Origin: Actinomadura_C sp036008685
Lineage (GTDB): Bacteria; Actinomycetota; Actinomycetes; Streptosporangiales; Streptosporangiaceae
DNA length: 34,520 nt
Direction of reading: 5' to 3'
Assembly: GCA_036008685.1 (NCBI GenBank)
Contig: DASYNF010000166.1
Coordinates: forward strand, 1 to 34,520
Shown here: one piece after another, positions 1 to 7,081 of the stretch
How positions within the stretch are numbered: the first letter of the stretch is position 1
Layout of the letters: the number at the start of each line of letters is the position of its first letter
Position numbers and translations under genes: made by a program
The notes under the pieces: model-generated
Seen by the model: the letters and a program-made list of their open reading frames with translations, nothing else
Databases searched by the model: none
Told to the model about the DNA's origin: nothing

Positions 1-71
1 ATCCACCGCGCCGGCTCACACCGCCGCCCCAGACCCCGCAGGCAAGCCGCTCTTTCCAGAGCAACCCTTCT

Positions 72-99
72 ACCTTACCAGGTTCCCAGCCCCTGTCAA
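72..99 (-). promoter_or_regulatory. strong sigma70-type promoter, probably rRNA operon proximal promoter
   Basis: Read on the minus strand, a perfect -35 TTGACA (94-99) is followed after 16 bp by TAAGGT (72-77). Transcription would start near position 65 and leave the window on the left. The transcript would open with a small hairpin (GCTCT/AGAGC, 49-62). There is no coding frame between here and the left edge. A near-consensus promoter with an untranslated leader, downstream of tyrS, suits an rRNA operon starting just outside the window. The -35/-10 match is seen directly; the rRNA target is inferred. Confidence 0.6.
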
Positions 100-250
100 G
101 AGCCCCGGACGAACCGAAACCAGACAGCAACCTGAACCTGACTCCACCGTAACCCTTTAGGCACGCACAAGCGAACCAGAGGAGTCTCTTCGGTGGTTCC
201 CCCGGGGCCGGCCGCCTGTCGGCGTCCCGCTCCCCCGTGGGGCATGTAGA

Positions 251-279
251 ACATTAGATCCGTTGCGGATCAACGTCAA
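251..279 (-). promoter_or_regulatory. second strong promoter, probably rRNA operon distal promoter
   Basis: On the minus strand, TTGACG (274-279) is separated by exactly 17 bp from TAATGT (251-256). This is close to the housekeeping-sigma consensus. It lies about 180 bp upstream of the promoter at 72-99 and points the same way. Two tandem strong promoters ahead of a non-coding leader are typical of actinobacterial rRNA operons. The target gene is outside the window, so the assignment is inferred. Confidence 0.55.
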
Positions 280-382
280 ATCGGAGCTGCCGGCTCTTGA
301 AGAACCTGGTCAGCACCGCTGTCTGTTCTGACATATGCCCACTGGCCACCGACCGAACCTCGTCGTACGAAGATTCTCCCGG

Positions 383-685
383 CCGGTGAACCGGGGCCCG
401 TGCCCTGACGGGCACTCGAACCGACCTTGGGCTCGAACCGACCTTGGGACAGAAGCCCAGGTCATCGTTGTCCGAGCACGTAAGTACACAACCACGAGCG
501 GACCGCGGATATTCCGCCGGCCACGCCGGTGAACGGGACCCGCGCCCGGACACGCCGAGCGCCCGCCCATCAACCCGGACGGGCACTCGAACCGACCTTG
601 GGGCAGAGGCCACCAGGTCACCCTGATCCGAGCACGTCAGTCCACAACCACCCGTACGCCCCCGATATTCCGCTTGCCACGCCGC
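383..685. repeat. degenerate tandem duplication of the tyrS 3' end and its downstream flank
   Basis: Two diverged units can be aligned, about 383-529 and 526-685. They share CCGGTGAAC (383-391, 526-534), GACGGGCACTCGAACC (407 and 578), CCGAGCACGT, CACAACCAC and a GATATTCCGC-like block. In the second unit, the last part is the true end of tyrS (final codons and stop at 637-639). In the first unit, the equivalent codons read RRNIRGPLVVV and the stop has mutated. Inside the first unit a 17-bp word, CTCGAACCGACCTTGGG, is itself duplicated back to back (415-431, 432-448); its third copy is at 586-602. A weak trace of a third unit lies at about 359-382. The repeats sit between tyrS and the leftward promoters. 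Confidence 0.75.
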
Positions 686-1905
686 AGGACCAGGAACCGG
701 CCATGCAGGAGGTCGTCGACGGCCGGGACGGCCTCTTCGGACTCGACCTTGATGTTGTTGAGGTAGGCGCCGCCCTGGGCGACCGTCCGCCTTGCCTCGG
801 ACTTGCTCTTGCACAGCCCCGTGGCCGCCAGGAGATCGATCACGGTGGGGAGTTCGCCCGGGGGCACGGAGGTCTGTGGCACCTCGGCCAGCGCGGCCTC
901 CAGCGTCCGCTCGTCCAGCTCCTCGAGCGAGCCCTGGCCGAACAGGGCGCGGGACGCCGCGATGACCCGCGCGCACTCGTCGGCGCCGTGCACGAGCGTG
1001 GTGAGCTCCTCGGCGAGCGCGCGCTGCCCGGCGCGGGCGGCCGGCCGCTCGGCGGTCTGCTTCTCCAGCTCCTCGATGTCCTCTCGGGACCTGAAGCTGA
1101 AGGTCCTGAGCAGCTTGCCGACCTCGACGTCCTCGACGTTGAACCAGTACTGGAAGAAGGCGTACGGCGTCGTGAGATCGGGGTCCAACCAGATGGCGCC
1201 GCCGGCCGTCTTGCCGTACTTGGTCCCGTCGGGCTTGGTCAGCAGCGGCGTGGCCAGCGCGTGCACATGCGTGCCCGTCACGCGCCGGATGAGGTCCACA
1301 CCGGCGGTGAGGTTGCCCCACTGGTCGCTGCCCCCGCTCTGCAGCGCACAGCCGTACCGCCGGTGCAGCTCGAGGTAGTCCATGGCCTGCAGCAGCTGGT
1401 AGCTGAACTCGGTGTAGCTGATCCCGTCCTCGAGGCGCGCCGCCACCACTTCCTTCGCGAGCATCCGGTTGACCGGGAAGTGCTTGCCGATGTCGCGCAG
1501 GAAGTCCACTGCGGACATGGGCCCGGCCCAGTCGAGGTTGTTCACGACCCGGGCGGCCGAGGTCCCTTCGAAGGACAGGAACCGGGAGACCTGGCTCTTG
1601 ATCCGCTCGACCCATCCCCCCACCACGTCGGTGGAGTTGAGCTGGCGCTCCGCCGACCGGCCGCTCGGGTCTCCGATCAGCCCGGTGGCGCCGCCGACCA
1701 GGGCCAGTGGCAGGTGGCCGGCGTCCTGGAACCGGCGCATGGTCAGCAGCTGCACGAGATTACCCACGTGCAGGCTCGGCGCGGTGGGGTCGAATCCGCA
1801 GTAGTAGGTGACCGGTCCCGCGGCGAGGGCTGCGCGCAGTGTCTCCTCATCGGTGGTGAGGGCCACCAGCCCCCGCCACTGCAGCTCATCGACGATGTCG
1901 GTCAC
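637..1905 (-). CDS. tyrS: tyrosyl-tRNA synthetase
   Basis: Class I synthetase that activates tyrosine with ATP and charges tRNA-Tyr in the cytoplasm. The protein is 422 aa, normal for the bacterial TyrRS family. The HIGH-type motif is HVGN (residues 46-49) and the KMSKS-type loop is KYGKT (230-234). The tyrosine-binding segment SGGSDQWGN lies at about 191-199. The C-terminal 80 residues form the S4-like RNA-binding domain and end RNIGGVRVVVD. The GTG start is chosen because GAGGA lies 5 nt upstream and the protein begins as the family does. The gene is transcribed away from the glycosylase gene's terminator and towards the probable rRNA operon. Its 3' end is the parent of the degenerate repeats downstream. 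Confidence 0.97.
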   Translation of the reverse strand: MTDIVDELQWRGLVALTTDEETLRAALAAGPVTYYCGFDPTAPSLHVGNLVQLLTMRRFQDAGHLPLALVGGATGLIGDPSGRSAERQLNSTDVVGGWVERIKSQVSRFLSFEGTSAARVVNNLDWAGPMSAVDFLRDIGKHFPVNRMLAKEVVAARLEDGISYTEFSYQLLQAMDYLELHRRYGCALQSGGSDQWGNLTAGVDLIRRVTGTHVHALATPLLTKPDGTKYGKTAGGAIWLDPDLTTPYAFFQYWFNVEDVEVGKLLRTFSFRSREDIEELEKQTAERPAARAGQRALAEELTTLVHGADECARVIAASRALFGQGSLEELDERTLEAALAEVPQTSVPPGELPTVIDLLAATGLCKSKSEARRTVAQGGAYLNNIKVESEEAVPAVDDLLHGRFLVLRRGKRNIGGVRVVVD

Positions 1906-1981
1906 GTTCTTCCTCGTCTTCCGTTCGCGGTCGGTCTCAGATACCAGCTTGCCCGACCCGGACGTGGTCGCGGTAACGACC

Positions 1982-2029
1982 GACCCCCGTGGCCGGGGTC
2001 AACGGCCGGTCCCGTAGCCGGAACCGGCC
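1982..2029 (-). terminator. two GC-rich hairpins after the glycosylase stop codon
   Basis: Immediately after the glycosylase stop, arms at 2004-2014 and 2019-2029 pair over 11 positions with one wobble around a 4-nt loop. A second stem, GACCCC/GGGGTC (1982-1987, 1995-2000), follows. There is no U-tract, as is common in high-GC actinobacteria. The 124-bp gap also has to hold the tyrS promoter, which I could not place. Confidence 0.5.
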
Positions 2030-2674
2030 TCATCCGCGAGTGGGTGAGGTGTCGCGGCGCTTCGGGACGTGCCGGCGGTACGGGGACACGCTCGGCTCCC
2101 CGTCGATCCAGAAACGCCAGGGCACGTCCTTGGCGCCGTTGACGCCCGTACGTGGTCCGGTGCGCACCAGCGACGGGTCGACCGTCTCCCCCGCCATGAT
2201 CCGCAGTGGACCGGCGGGGTCGCACACGTCCGCGCCGTTCAGGTCGCGATCGATGGCGAGCGCCTGACAGAGCCGTGCCGGCCCCCGGGTGAGATCCCGG
2301 GCCGAGGAGCGCGGCCGCCGGGACCTCGCGAGGTCACCGCCGGTCACGATCTCACCCGCCCGCAGGAGCACGGCCGAGGCGGTCCCCTCCTCCTGGCACA
2401 CCAGATTGACGCAGAAGTGCATGCCGTACGTGAAGTAAACGTAGGCGTGGCCGGGTGGCCCGAACATCACCGCGGTCCGCTCCGTGGGCCCCCGGTAGGC
2501 GTGCGAGGCCGGGTCCAGAGGTCCCGCGTAGGCCTCGACCTCGGTGAGGCGCACCGCCACCTCGCCGGCCGGTGTGCGATGGGCGAAAACGCACCCGAGC
2601 AGATCGGGAGCGACTTCTTCGGCCGGCCGGTCGAAGAAGTCGCGGGGCAGGACATCGGTGGTCACGGCCTCCAT
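2030..2674 (-). CDS. DNA-3-methyladenine glycosylase (AAG/MPG family)
   Basis: Base-excision repair enzyme that removes alkylated purines such as 3-methyladenine. The protein is 214 aa, the usual size for bacterial members. The family core is clear: EVEAY supplies the catalytic Glu, followed by SHAYRGPTERTAVMFGPPG and the YVYFTYGMHFCVNLV strand/helix. The C-terminal GPARLCQALAI block is the conserved DNA-binding region. The frame stays open further upstream, but the start MEAVTTDV is preferred because AAGGAG lies upstream and the extra N-terminus is low-complexity Arg/Gly sequence. The gene lies 58 bp after argH on the same strand, so it may be read from the arg transcript. Its placement between argH and tyrS carries no obvious functional link. 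Confidence 0.92.
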   Translation of the reverse strand: MEAVTTDVLPRDFFDRPAEEVAPDLLGCVFAHRTPAGEVAVRLTEVEAYAGPLDPASHAYRGPTERTAVMFGPPGHAYVYFTYGMHFCVNLVCQEEGTASAVLLRAGEIVTGGDLARSRRPRSSARDLTRGPARLCQALAIDRDLNGADVCDPAGPLRIMAGETVDPSLVRTGPRTGVNGAKDVPWRFWIDGEPSVSPYRRHVPKRRDTSPTRG

Positions 2675-2732
2675 GACCGACGCTCCTTCTCCCGTCCCTG
2701 GCCCGTGACCAGCCCCCCGGCACGCCTGGTGA

Positions 2733-4145
2733 TCAGGATTCCGACGCCCACGCCGCCTGCTCGTTGGCGAGCGCCCGCAGCGAGTCGAGCTGGTCCCTGA
2801 CCCGCTCCGGCGCGGTGCCGCCATGGGCCTTGCGGGAGGCCAGCGCCCCGGGCACGTTGAGCACCTCGCGCACGTCCGGGGTCAGATGTGGCGAGACCTT
2901 GGCCAGCTCCTCGTCGGTCAGGTCGTCGAAGTCCTTGTCATGGACCTGGCACCACACCACCAGGTGCCCGACCACCTCATGGGCGTCGCGGAACACGACC
3001 CCTCGCCGTACGAGCAGCTCCGCCAGGTCGGTCGCGAGCGCGAATCCCTGAGGCGCGAGGGCCTCGAGCCGCTCAGTGTTCACCCGCATGGTGGCGATGA
3101 GACCGGACACGGCCGGCAGGACGAGCAGCAACGTGTCGACGGCGTCGAACACCGGCTCCTTGTCCTCCTGCAGGTCCCGGTTGTAGGTCAGCGGAAGGCC
3201 CTTGAGCGTGGTCAGCAGGCTGACCAGGTTGCCGATGAGACGGCCGGCCTTGCCCCGGGCCAGCTCCCCGACGTCGGGGTTCTTCTTCTGCGGCATGATC
3301 GACGACCCGGTGGCGTAGGTGTCGTCCATCTCGATCCAGCGGAACTCCTGAGAGGCCCAGAGCACGATCTCCTCGCCGAGTCGCGACAGGTGCACACCGA
3401 TCAGCGCGGCGGCGAACAGGAACTCCGCCGCGAAGTCCCGGTCGCTGACGGCGTCCATGGAGTTGGGCGAGGCGCTGTCGAACCCGAGTTCCGCGGCCAC
3501 GGCCTCCGGGTCGAGGGGCAGGGACGAGCCCGCCAGCGCGCCGGCGCCGAGCGGGGAGACCGCGGCGCGCTTGTCCCAGTCGCGCAGCCGGTCGATGTCA
3601 CGGGACAGTGCGTGGACGTGGGCGAGGAGCTGGTGGGAGAAGAGCACCGGCTGGGCGTGCTGCAGGTGAGTCATGCCGGGAGCCGCGACGCCGTTGTTGT
3701 GCTCGGCTTGGGCGATCAGCGCCGTCTCGAGCTCGACGAGCCGCGACACGATCTGACGCACATGATCGCGCATATAGAGCCGCAGGTCGGTGGCGACCTG
3801 ATCGTTGCGGCTCCGGCCGGCCCGGAGCTTGCCGCCGAGGGTGCCCAGCCGTTCCAGCAGGCCGCGTTCCAGCGCGGTGTGCACATCCTCGTCGGCGACG
3901 GTCGGCCGGAACTCCCCGGACCGGCAGGCCCGCTCGAGATCATCCAGCGCGTCGATCATCCTGGTGAGCTCGTCATCGGTGAGCAACCCCGCGCGGTTCA
4001 GGACCCGCGCGTGTGCCCGGGACGCCATGAGGTCGTACGGGGCGAGCCGCCAGTCGAACTGCACGCTCACCGAGAGCCGGGCGAGCGCCTCCGATGGGCC
4101 CCCCTCGAACCGGCCACCCCACAACCGCGTCGGTGCCTTGGTCAC
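2733..4145 (-). CDS. argH: argininosuccinate lyase
   Basis: Last step of arginine synthesis: argininosuccinate is split into arginine and fumarate. The protein is 470 aa. It shows the fumarase/aspartase superfamily signature GSSIMPQKKNPD (residues 280-291), which holds the catalytic serine loop. It also has THLQHAQP (159-166), with the catalytic-region His, and RSRNDQVATD near 111-120. The GTG start at 4145 is chosen because GGAG lies 4 nt upstream and MTKAPTRLWGGRF matches the family N-terminus; the longer open frame upstream is not family-like. It is the last arg gene, 184 bp after argG, so it may have its own control region (see inverted repeat at 4168-4188). Confidence 0.97.
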   Translation of the reverse strand: MTKAPTRLWGGRFEGGPSEALARLSVSVQFDWRLAPYDLMASRAHARVLNRAGLLTDDELTRMIDALDDLERACRSGEFRPTVADEDVHTALERGLLERLGTLGGKLRAGRSRNDQVATDLRLYMRDHVRQIVSRLVELETALIAQAEHNNGVAAPGMTHLQHAQPVLFSHQLLAHVHALSRDIDRLRDWDKRAAVSPLGAGALAGSSLPLDPEAVAAELGFDSASPNSMDAVSDRDFAAEFLFAAALIGVHLSRLGEEIVLWASQEFRWIEMDDTYATGSSIMPQKKNPDVGELARGKAGRLIGNLVSLLTTLKGLPLTYNRDLQEDKEPVFDAVDTLLLVLPAVSGLIATMRVNTERLEALAPQGFALATDLAELLVRRGVVFRDAHEVVGHLVVWCQVHDKDFDDLTDEELAKVSPHLTPDVREVLNVPGALASRKAHGGTAPERVRDQLDSLRALANEQAAWASES

Positions 4146-4167
4146 TCTGCTCCTCTTCTCCTCAGCA

Positions 4168-4188
4168 TGTACAGGTTCACCACGTACA
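4168..4188. promoter_or_regulatory. inverted repeat upstream of argH
   Basis: TGTAC-N11-GTACA is a perfect 5-bp inverted repeat just upstream of the argH Shine-Dalgarno sequence, inside the 184-bp argG-argH gap. It could be an operator or an mRNA stem next to the ribosome site. It does not resemble the AT-rich ARG box before argC. The match is short and may be chance. Confidence 0.25.
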
Positions 4189-4329
4189 GCGTGCCTCATC
4201 GGATGCGTGTTCGTGCCCTGCACATCTCCGATGGCCCGGCCGGTGTTCCAACGGGAACATGAGCGCGGGACCGTGCTCATCGAGTCGCGATCCGGCGGTC
4301 ATGCTCTCACGCGGGGCCCCCGGCCGGGG

Positions 4330-5529
4330 TCAGCCGAGCTTCCGATCACGCTCGGCGGCGATTTTGCTCGGCAGGCTCCACAGCTCCACGAAGCCCTTGG
4401 CCAGGCTCTGGTCGAACGCGTCGCCGGTGTCGTACGTAGCGAGATCGTAGTCGTACAGCGAGGCCTCGCTGCGCCGGCCCGTCACGACCGCGCGGCCACC
4501 GTGCAGGGTCAGCCGCACATCTCCGGACACCCGCTCCTGCGAGGACGCGATGAAGGCGTCCAGCGAGTCCTTCAGCGGTGAGAACCACAGGCCGTCGTAG
4601 ACGAGCTCGCCCCAGCGCTGGTCCACCTGGCGCTTGAACCGGGCGAGGTCGCGCTCGACGGTGACGTTCTCCAGCTCCTGGTGGGCCGCGATGAGGGCGA
4701 TCGCGGCGGGGGCCTCGTAGACCTCACGGGACTTGATGCCGACGAGCCGATCCTCGACCATGTCGAGCCGTCCGACGCCCTGGGCGCCCGCCCGGCGGTT
4801 CAGCTCGGAGATGATCTGGTACGGGGTGTGCGCCCGGCCGTCGATCGCGGTCGGCACCCCGGAGGTGAAGGTCAGGACGAGCTCGTCGGCCTCCCGGGGC
4901 ACCGCGGGGTCGGCCGTGTAGTCGTAGAGGTCCTCGATGGGACCGTTCCAGATGTCCTCGAGGAAGCCCGTCTCGACCGCGCGCCCCCACAGGTTCTGGT
5001 CGATGGAGTAGGGCGACTTCGAGGTGACGTCGATCGGCAGGCCCTTCTCCTCGGCGAAGGCGATGGCCTTGTCACGGGTCCAGGCATAGTCCCTGGCCGG
5101 GGCGATGACCTTCAGCTCGGGGTTGAGCGCCGCCAGCCCGGCTTCGAACCGGACCTGGTCGTTGCCCTTCCCGGTGCAGCCGTGCGACACCGTCGTCCCG
5201 CCGAACTCCGCGGCCGCCGCGGCGAGGTGCTTGACGATCAGCGGCCTCGACAGCGCCGACACGAGCGGGTAACGGTCCATGTACAAGGCGTTGGCGCGCA
5301 GCGCCGGGACGCAGAAGTCCGCCGCGAACTCCTCCTTGGCGTCGACCACGACGGCCTCGGCGGCACCACAGTCCAGGGCCCGCTTGCGGATGGCCTCGAG
5401 GTCCTCGCCGCCCTGGCCCACGTCGACGGCCACCGCGATGACCTCCGCTCCGGTCGCCTCGGCGATGAAAGGGATCGCCACCGAGGTGTCGAGGCCACCG
5501 GAATATGCGAGTACGACGCGCTCGCTCAT
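4330..5529 (-). CDS. argG: argininosuccinate synthase
   Basis: Condenses citrulline and aspartate with ATP to argininosuccinate. The 399-aa length is typical. The N-type ATP pyrophosphatase P-loop AYSGGLDTS is at residues 8-16. The SHGCTGKGNDQVRFE block, which binds ATP and substrates, is near 115-130. The SPYSIDQNLWGR block further on is also family-specific. The ATG start has AGGAG 6 nt upstream. The gene is 75 bp downstream of argR, and that gap contains a tandem 10-bp repeat that may be an ArgR site, so argG may be expressed separately from argCJBDFR. argH follows on the same strand. Confidence 0.98.
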   Translation of the reverse strand: MSERVVLAYSGGLDTSVAIPFIAEATGAEVIAVAVDVGQGGEDLEAIRKRALDCGAAEAVVVDAKEEFAADFCVPALRANALYMDRYPLVSALSRPLIVKHLAAAAAEFGGTTVSHGCTGKGNDQVRFEAGLAALNPELKVIAPARDYAWTRDKAIAFAEEKGLPIDVTSKSPYSIDQNLWGRAVETGFLEDIWNGPIEDLYDYTADPAVPREADELVLTFTSGVPTAIDGRAHTPYQIISELNRRAGAQGVGRLDMVEDRLVGIKSREVYEAPAAIALIAAHQELENVTVERDLARFKRQVDQRWGELVYDGLWFSPLKDSLDAFIASSQERVSGDVRLTLHGGRAVVTGRRSEASLYDYDLATYDTGDAFDQSLAKGFVELWSLPSKIAAERDRKLG

Positions 5530-5563
5530 GTCTTTCTCCTAGCTCACAGGAACGTGTGGGTTC

Positions 5564-5583
5564 AGTGAATCCAAGTGAATCCA
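5564..5583. promoter_or_regulatory. tandem 10-bp repeat before argG, possible ArgR site
   Basis: AGTGAATCCA occurs twice back to back (5564-5573, 5574-5583) in the 75-bp argR-argG gap, preceded by TTC. TGAAT/ATTCA is the half-site of the general bacterial ARG box. The repeat is AT-rich compared with the neighbouring DNA. Here the half-sites are direct rather than palindromic, so ArgR binding is only an inference. Confidence 0.4.
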
Positions 5584-5604
5584 GGTGCCGGGGGCGCGAG
5601 GCCC

Positions 5605-6141
5605 CTAGGGTCGTCGCTCCGCCGTCTCGACCGCACCGGGCTTCTCGGTGAGCCGCAGGAGCGCGGCGGCGACGTGCGCGCCACCGTCCGGATCACGTGA
5701 GATCACCAGGATGGAGTCGTCGCCCGCGACCGTGCCGAGGATCGACGGCCACTCGGCGTGATCGATGGCCGAGGCGAGGAAGTGCGCCGCCCCCGGCGGA
5801 GTCCGCACGATCACGAGGTTGGCCGACGCCTCCGCGGACACCAGCAGCTCCTGAGCCAGGCGGGTGAGCCTCGTGACGAACGTCTCGGCCGAGCCCGTAC
5901 GGGCGAGCGGGATGCGGTCGCCGCCCTCTCCGGGCACCGCGTAGATCAGGCTGCCGTCGTCGGCGCGCAGCTTCACCGCGCCGATCTCCACGAGGTCTCT
6001 GGACAGGGTGGCCTGGGTGACCCCGACGCCGGCGTCGCCGAGCAGCTTGGCCAGCTCGCCCTGGGAATGGACCGGCCGCCGGTTGAGCAGATCGACGATG
6101 CGCGCGTGCCGGGCCGCCTTCGTCATGGGCGTGGTCATCAT
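5605..6141 (-). CDS. argR: arginine repressor ArgR
   Basis: Arginine-dependent repressor of the arg genes, acting as a hexamer on ARG boxes. The protein is 178 aa, slightly longer than the usual 150-170. The N-terminal winged helix has the recognition-helix sequence QATLSRDL, with the conserved Ser-Arg at 47-48. The C-terminal oligomerisation and arginine-binding domain has GTVAGDDS (136-143). The first ATG of ATGATGA overlaps the argF stop by 4 nt, with GGAGG 4 nt upstream; the second ATG (6138) gives 7-nt spacing and is equally possible. The 4-nt overlap implies translational coupling. Its place inside the operon suggests autoregulation through the argC promoter. Confidence 0.96.
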   Translation of the reverse strand: MMTTPMTKAARHARIVDLLNRRPVHSQGELAKLLGDAGVGVTQATLSRDLVEIGAVKLRADDGSLIYAVPGEGGDRIPLARTGSAETFVTRLTRLAQELLVSAEASANLVIVRTPPGAAHFLASAIDHAEWPSILGTVAGDDSILVISRDPDGGAHVAAALLRLTEKPGAVETAERRP

Positions 6142-7076
6142 CGTGCCTCCGGTCCGGCCGGGTCGACGCGGCCGAGCAGCCACGCCAGCAGCGCCTTCTG
6201 GGCGTGCAGGCGGTTCTCCGCCTCATCCCAGACCCTGCTGCGGGGCCCGTCCATCACCGACGCGGCGATCTCCTTGCCGCGATAGGCCGGCAGGCAGTGC
6301 AGCACGATGACCTCGGGCGCCGCCAGCGCGACCTTGTCCTCGTCGATGGCGTACGGCTCGTACACCGAGAGGTCCTTGGCCTCCTGGCCCATGGAGACCC
6401 AGGTGTCGGTGACGAGGACGTCCGCGCCCTCGGCCGCCCCCTTGGCGTCGGTGGTGAGGGCCACGGAGCCACCGGTCCGCGCGGCGATCTCCCTGGCACG
6501 GTCCGCGATGGCGGGATCCGGCCCCTGCCCGGCCGGAGCCGCGATCCGCACGTGCATGCCCGCGGTGGCGCCGCCCAGCAGGTAGGAGTGCGCCATGTTG
6601 TTGGCGCCGTCCCCGAAGTAGGACAGGGTCAGACCGGCCGTGCGGCCCCGGGCCTCCCGCACGGTCTGCAGGTCGGCGAGGATCTGACAGGGGTGGAACA
6701 GGTCGGTGAGGGCGTTGACCACCGGGACCGAGCTCGCCGCGGCCATCGCCTCGACGCGATCCTGGCCGTAGGTGCGCCACACGATCGCGGCGACCTGCCG
6801 TTCCAGGAACCGCGCGGTGTCCTCGACGGACTCGCCCCGGCCGAGCTGGCTGTTCTGCGTATCCACGATCAGGGGGTTGCCGCCGAGCTCGGCGATACCG
6901 ACGGCGAACGAGACACGGGTGCGGGTGGAGTGCTTGTCGAAGAGCACGGCGACCGTCCGCGGGCCCTCGAGCGGCCGGTGTCCGAACCGGTCGCGCTTCA
7001 TCTCGTCGGCGAGGTCCAGCACCTCGGCCTGCTCGGCCGGGGTGAGGTCGTCGTCACGGAGAAAGTGGCGGGGCAT
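6138..7076 (-). CDS. argF: ornithine carbamoyltransferase
   Basis: Transfers the carbamoyl group from carbamoyl phosphate to ornithine, giving citrulline. The protein is 312 aa. The carbamoyl-phosphate loop STRT is at 50-53 and HPCQ at 128-131. The ornithine-binding DTWVSMG is at 224-230 and the catalytic HCLP at 260-263. DxxxSMG marks it as an ornithine rather than an aspartate transcarbamoylase. The start MPRHFLRDDD lies 5 bp after the argD stop. The open frame extends upstream but overlaps argD and looks non-coding there. The stop overlaps argR. Confidence 0.98.
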   Translation of the reverse strand: MPRHFLRDDDLTPAEQAEVLDLADEMKRDRFGHRPLEGPRTVAVLFDKHSTRTRVSFAVGIAELGGNPLIVDTQNSQLGRGESVEDTARFLERQVAAIVWRTYGQDRVEAMAAASSVPVVNALTDLFHPCQILADLQTVREARGRTAGLTLSYFGDGANNMAHSYLLGGATAGMHVRIAAPAGQGPDPAIADRAREIAARTGGSVALTTDAKGAAEGADVLVTDTWVSMGQEAKDLSVYEPYAIDEDKVALAAPEVIVLHCLPAYRGKEIAASVMDGPRSRVWDEAENRLHAQKALLAWLLGRVDPAGPEAR

Positions 7077-7081
7077 CGGGT

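Noticed and set aside
405..605. tRNA-like T-arm sequence GGTTCGAG on the minus strand, repeated
   Set aside because: The flanking bases do not form the 5-bp T-stem (no C at the pairing position), and no acceptor or anticodon arm can be built. It is part of the tyrS-tail repeat.
310..621. 103-aa minus-strand frame after tyrS
   Set aside because: It is made of the degenerate copies of the tyrS tail and downstream DNA, lacks a ribosome site and has no family features.
529..2142. Long plus-strand frame opposite tyrS, and similar long antisense frames opposite most genes
   Set aside because: Stop-poor antisense frames are expected in high-GC DNA. The minus-strand proteins are complete, recognisable families; the antisense products are low-complexity.
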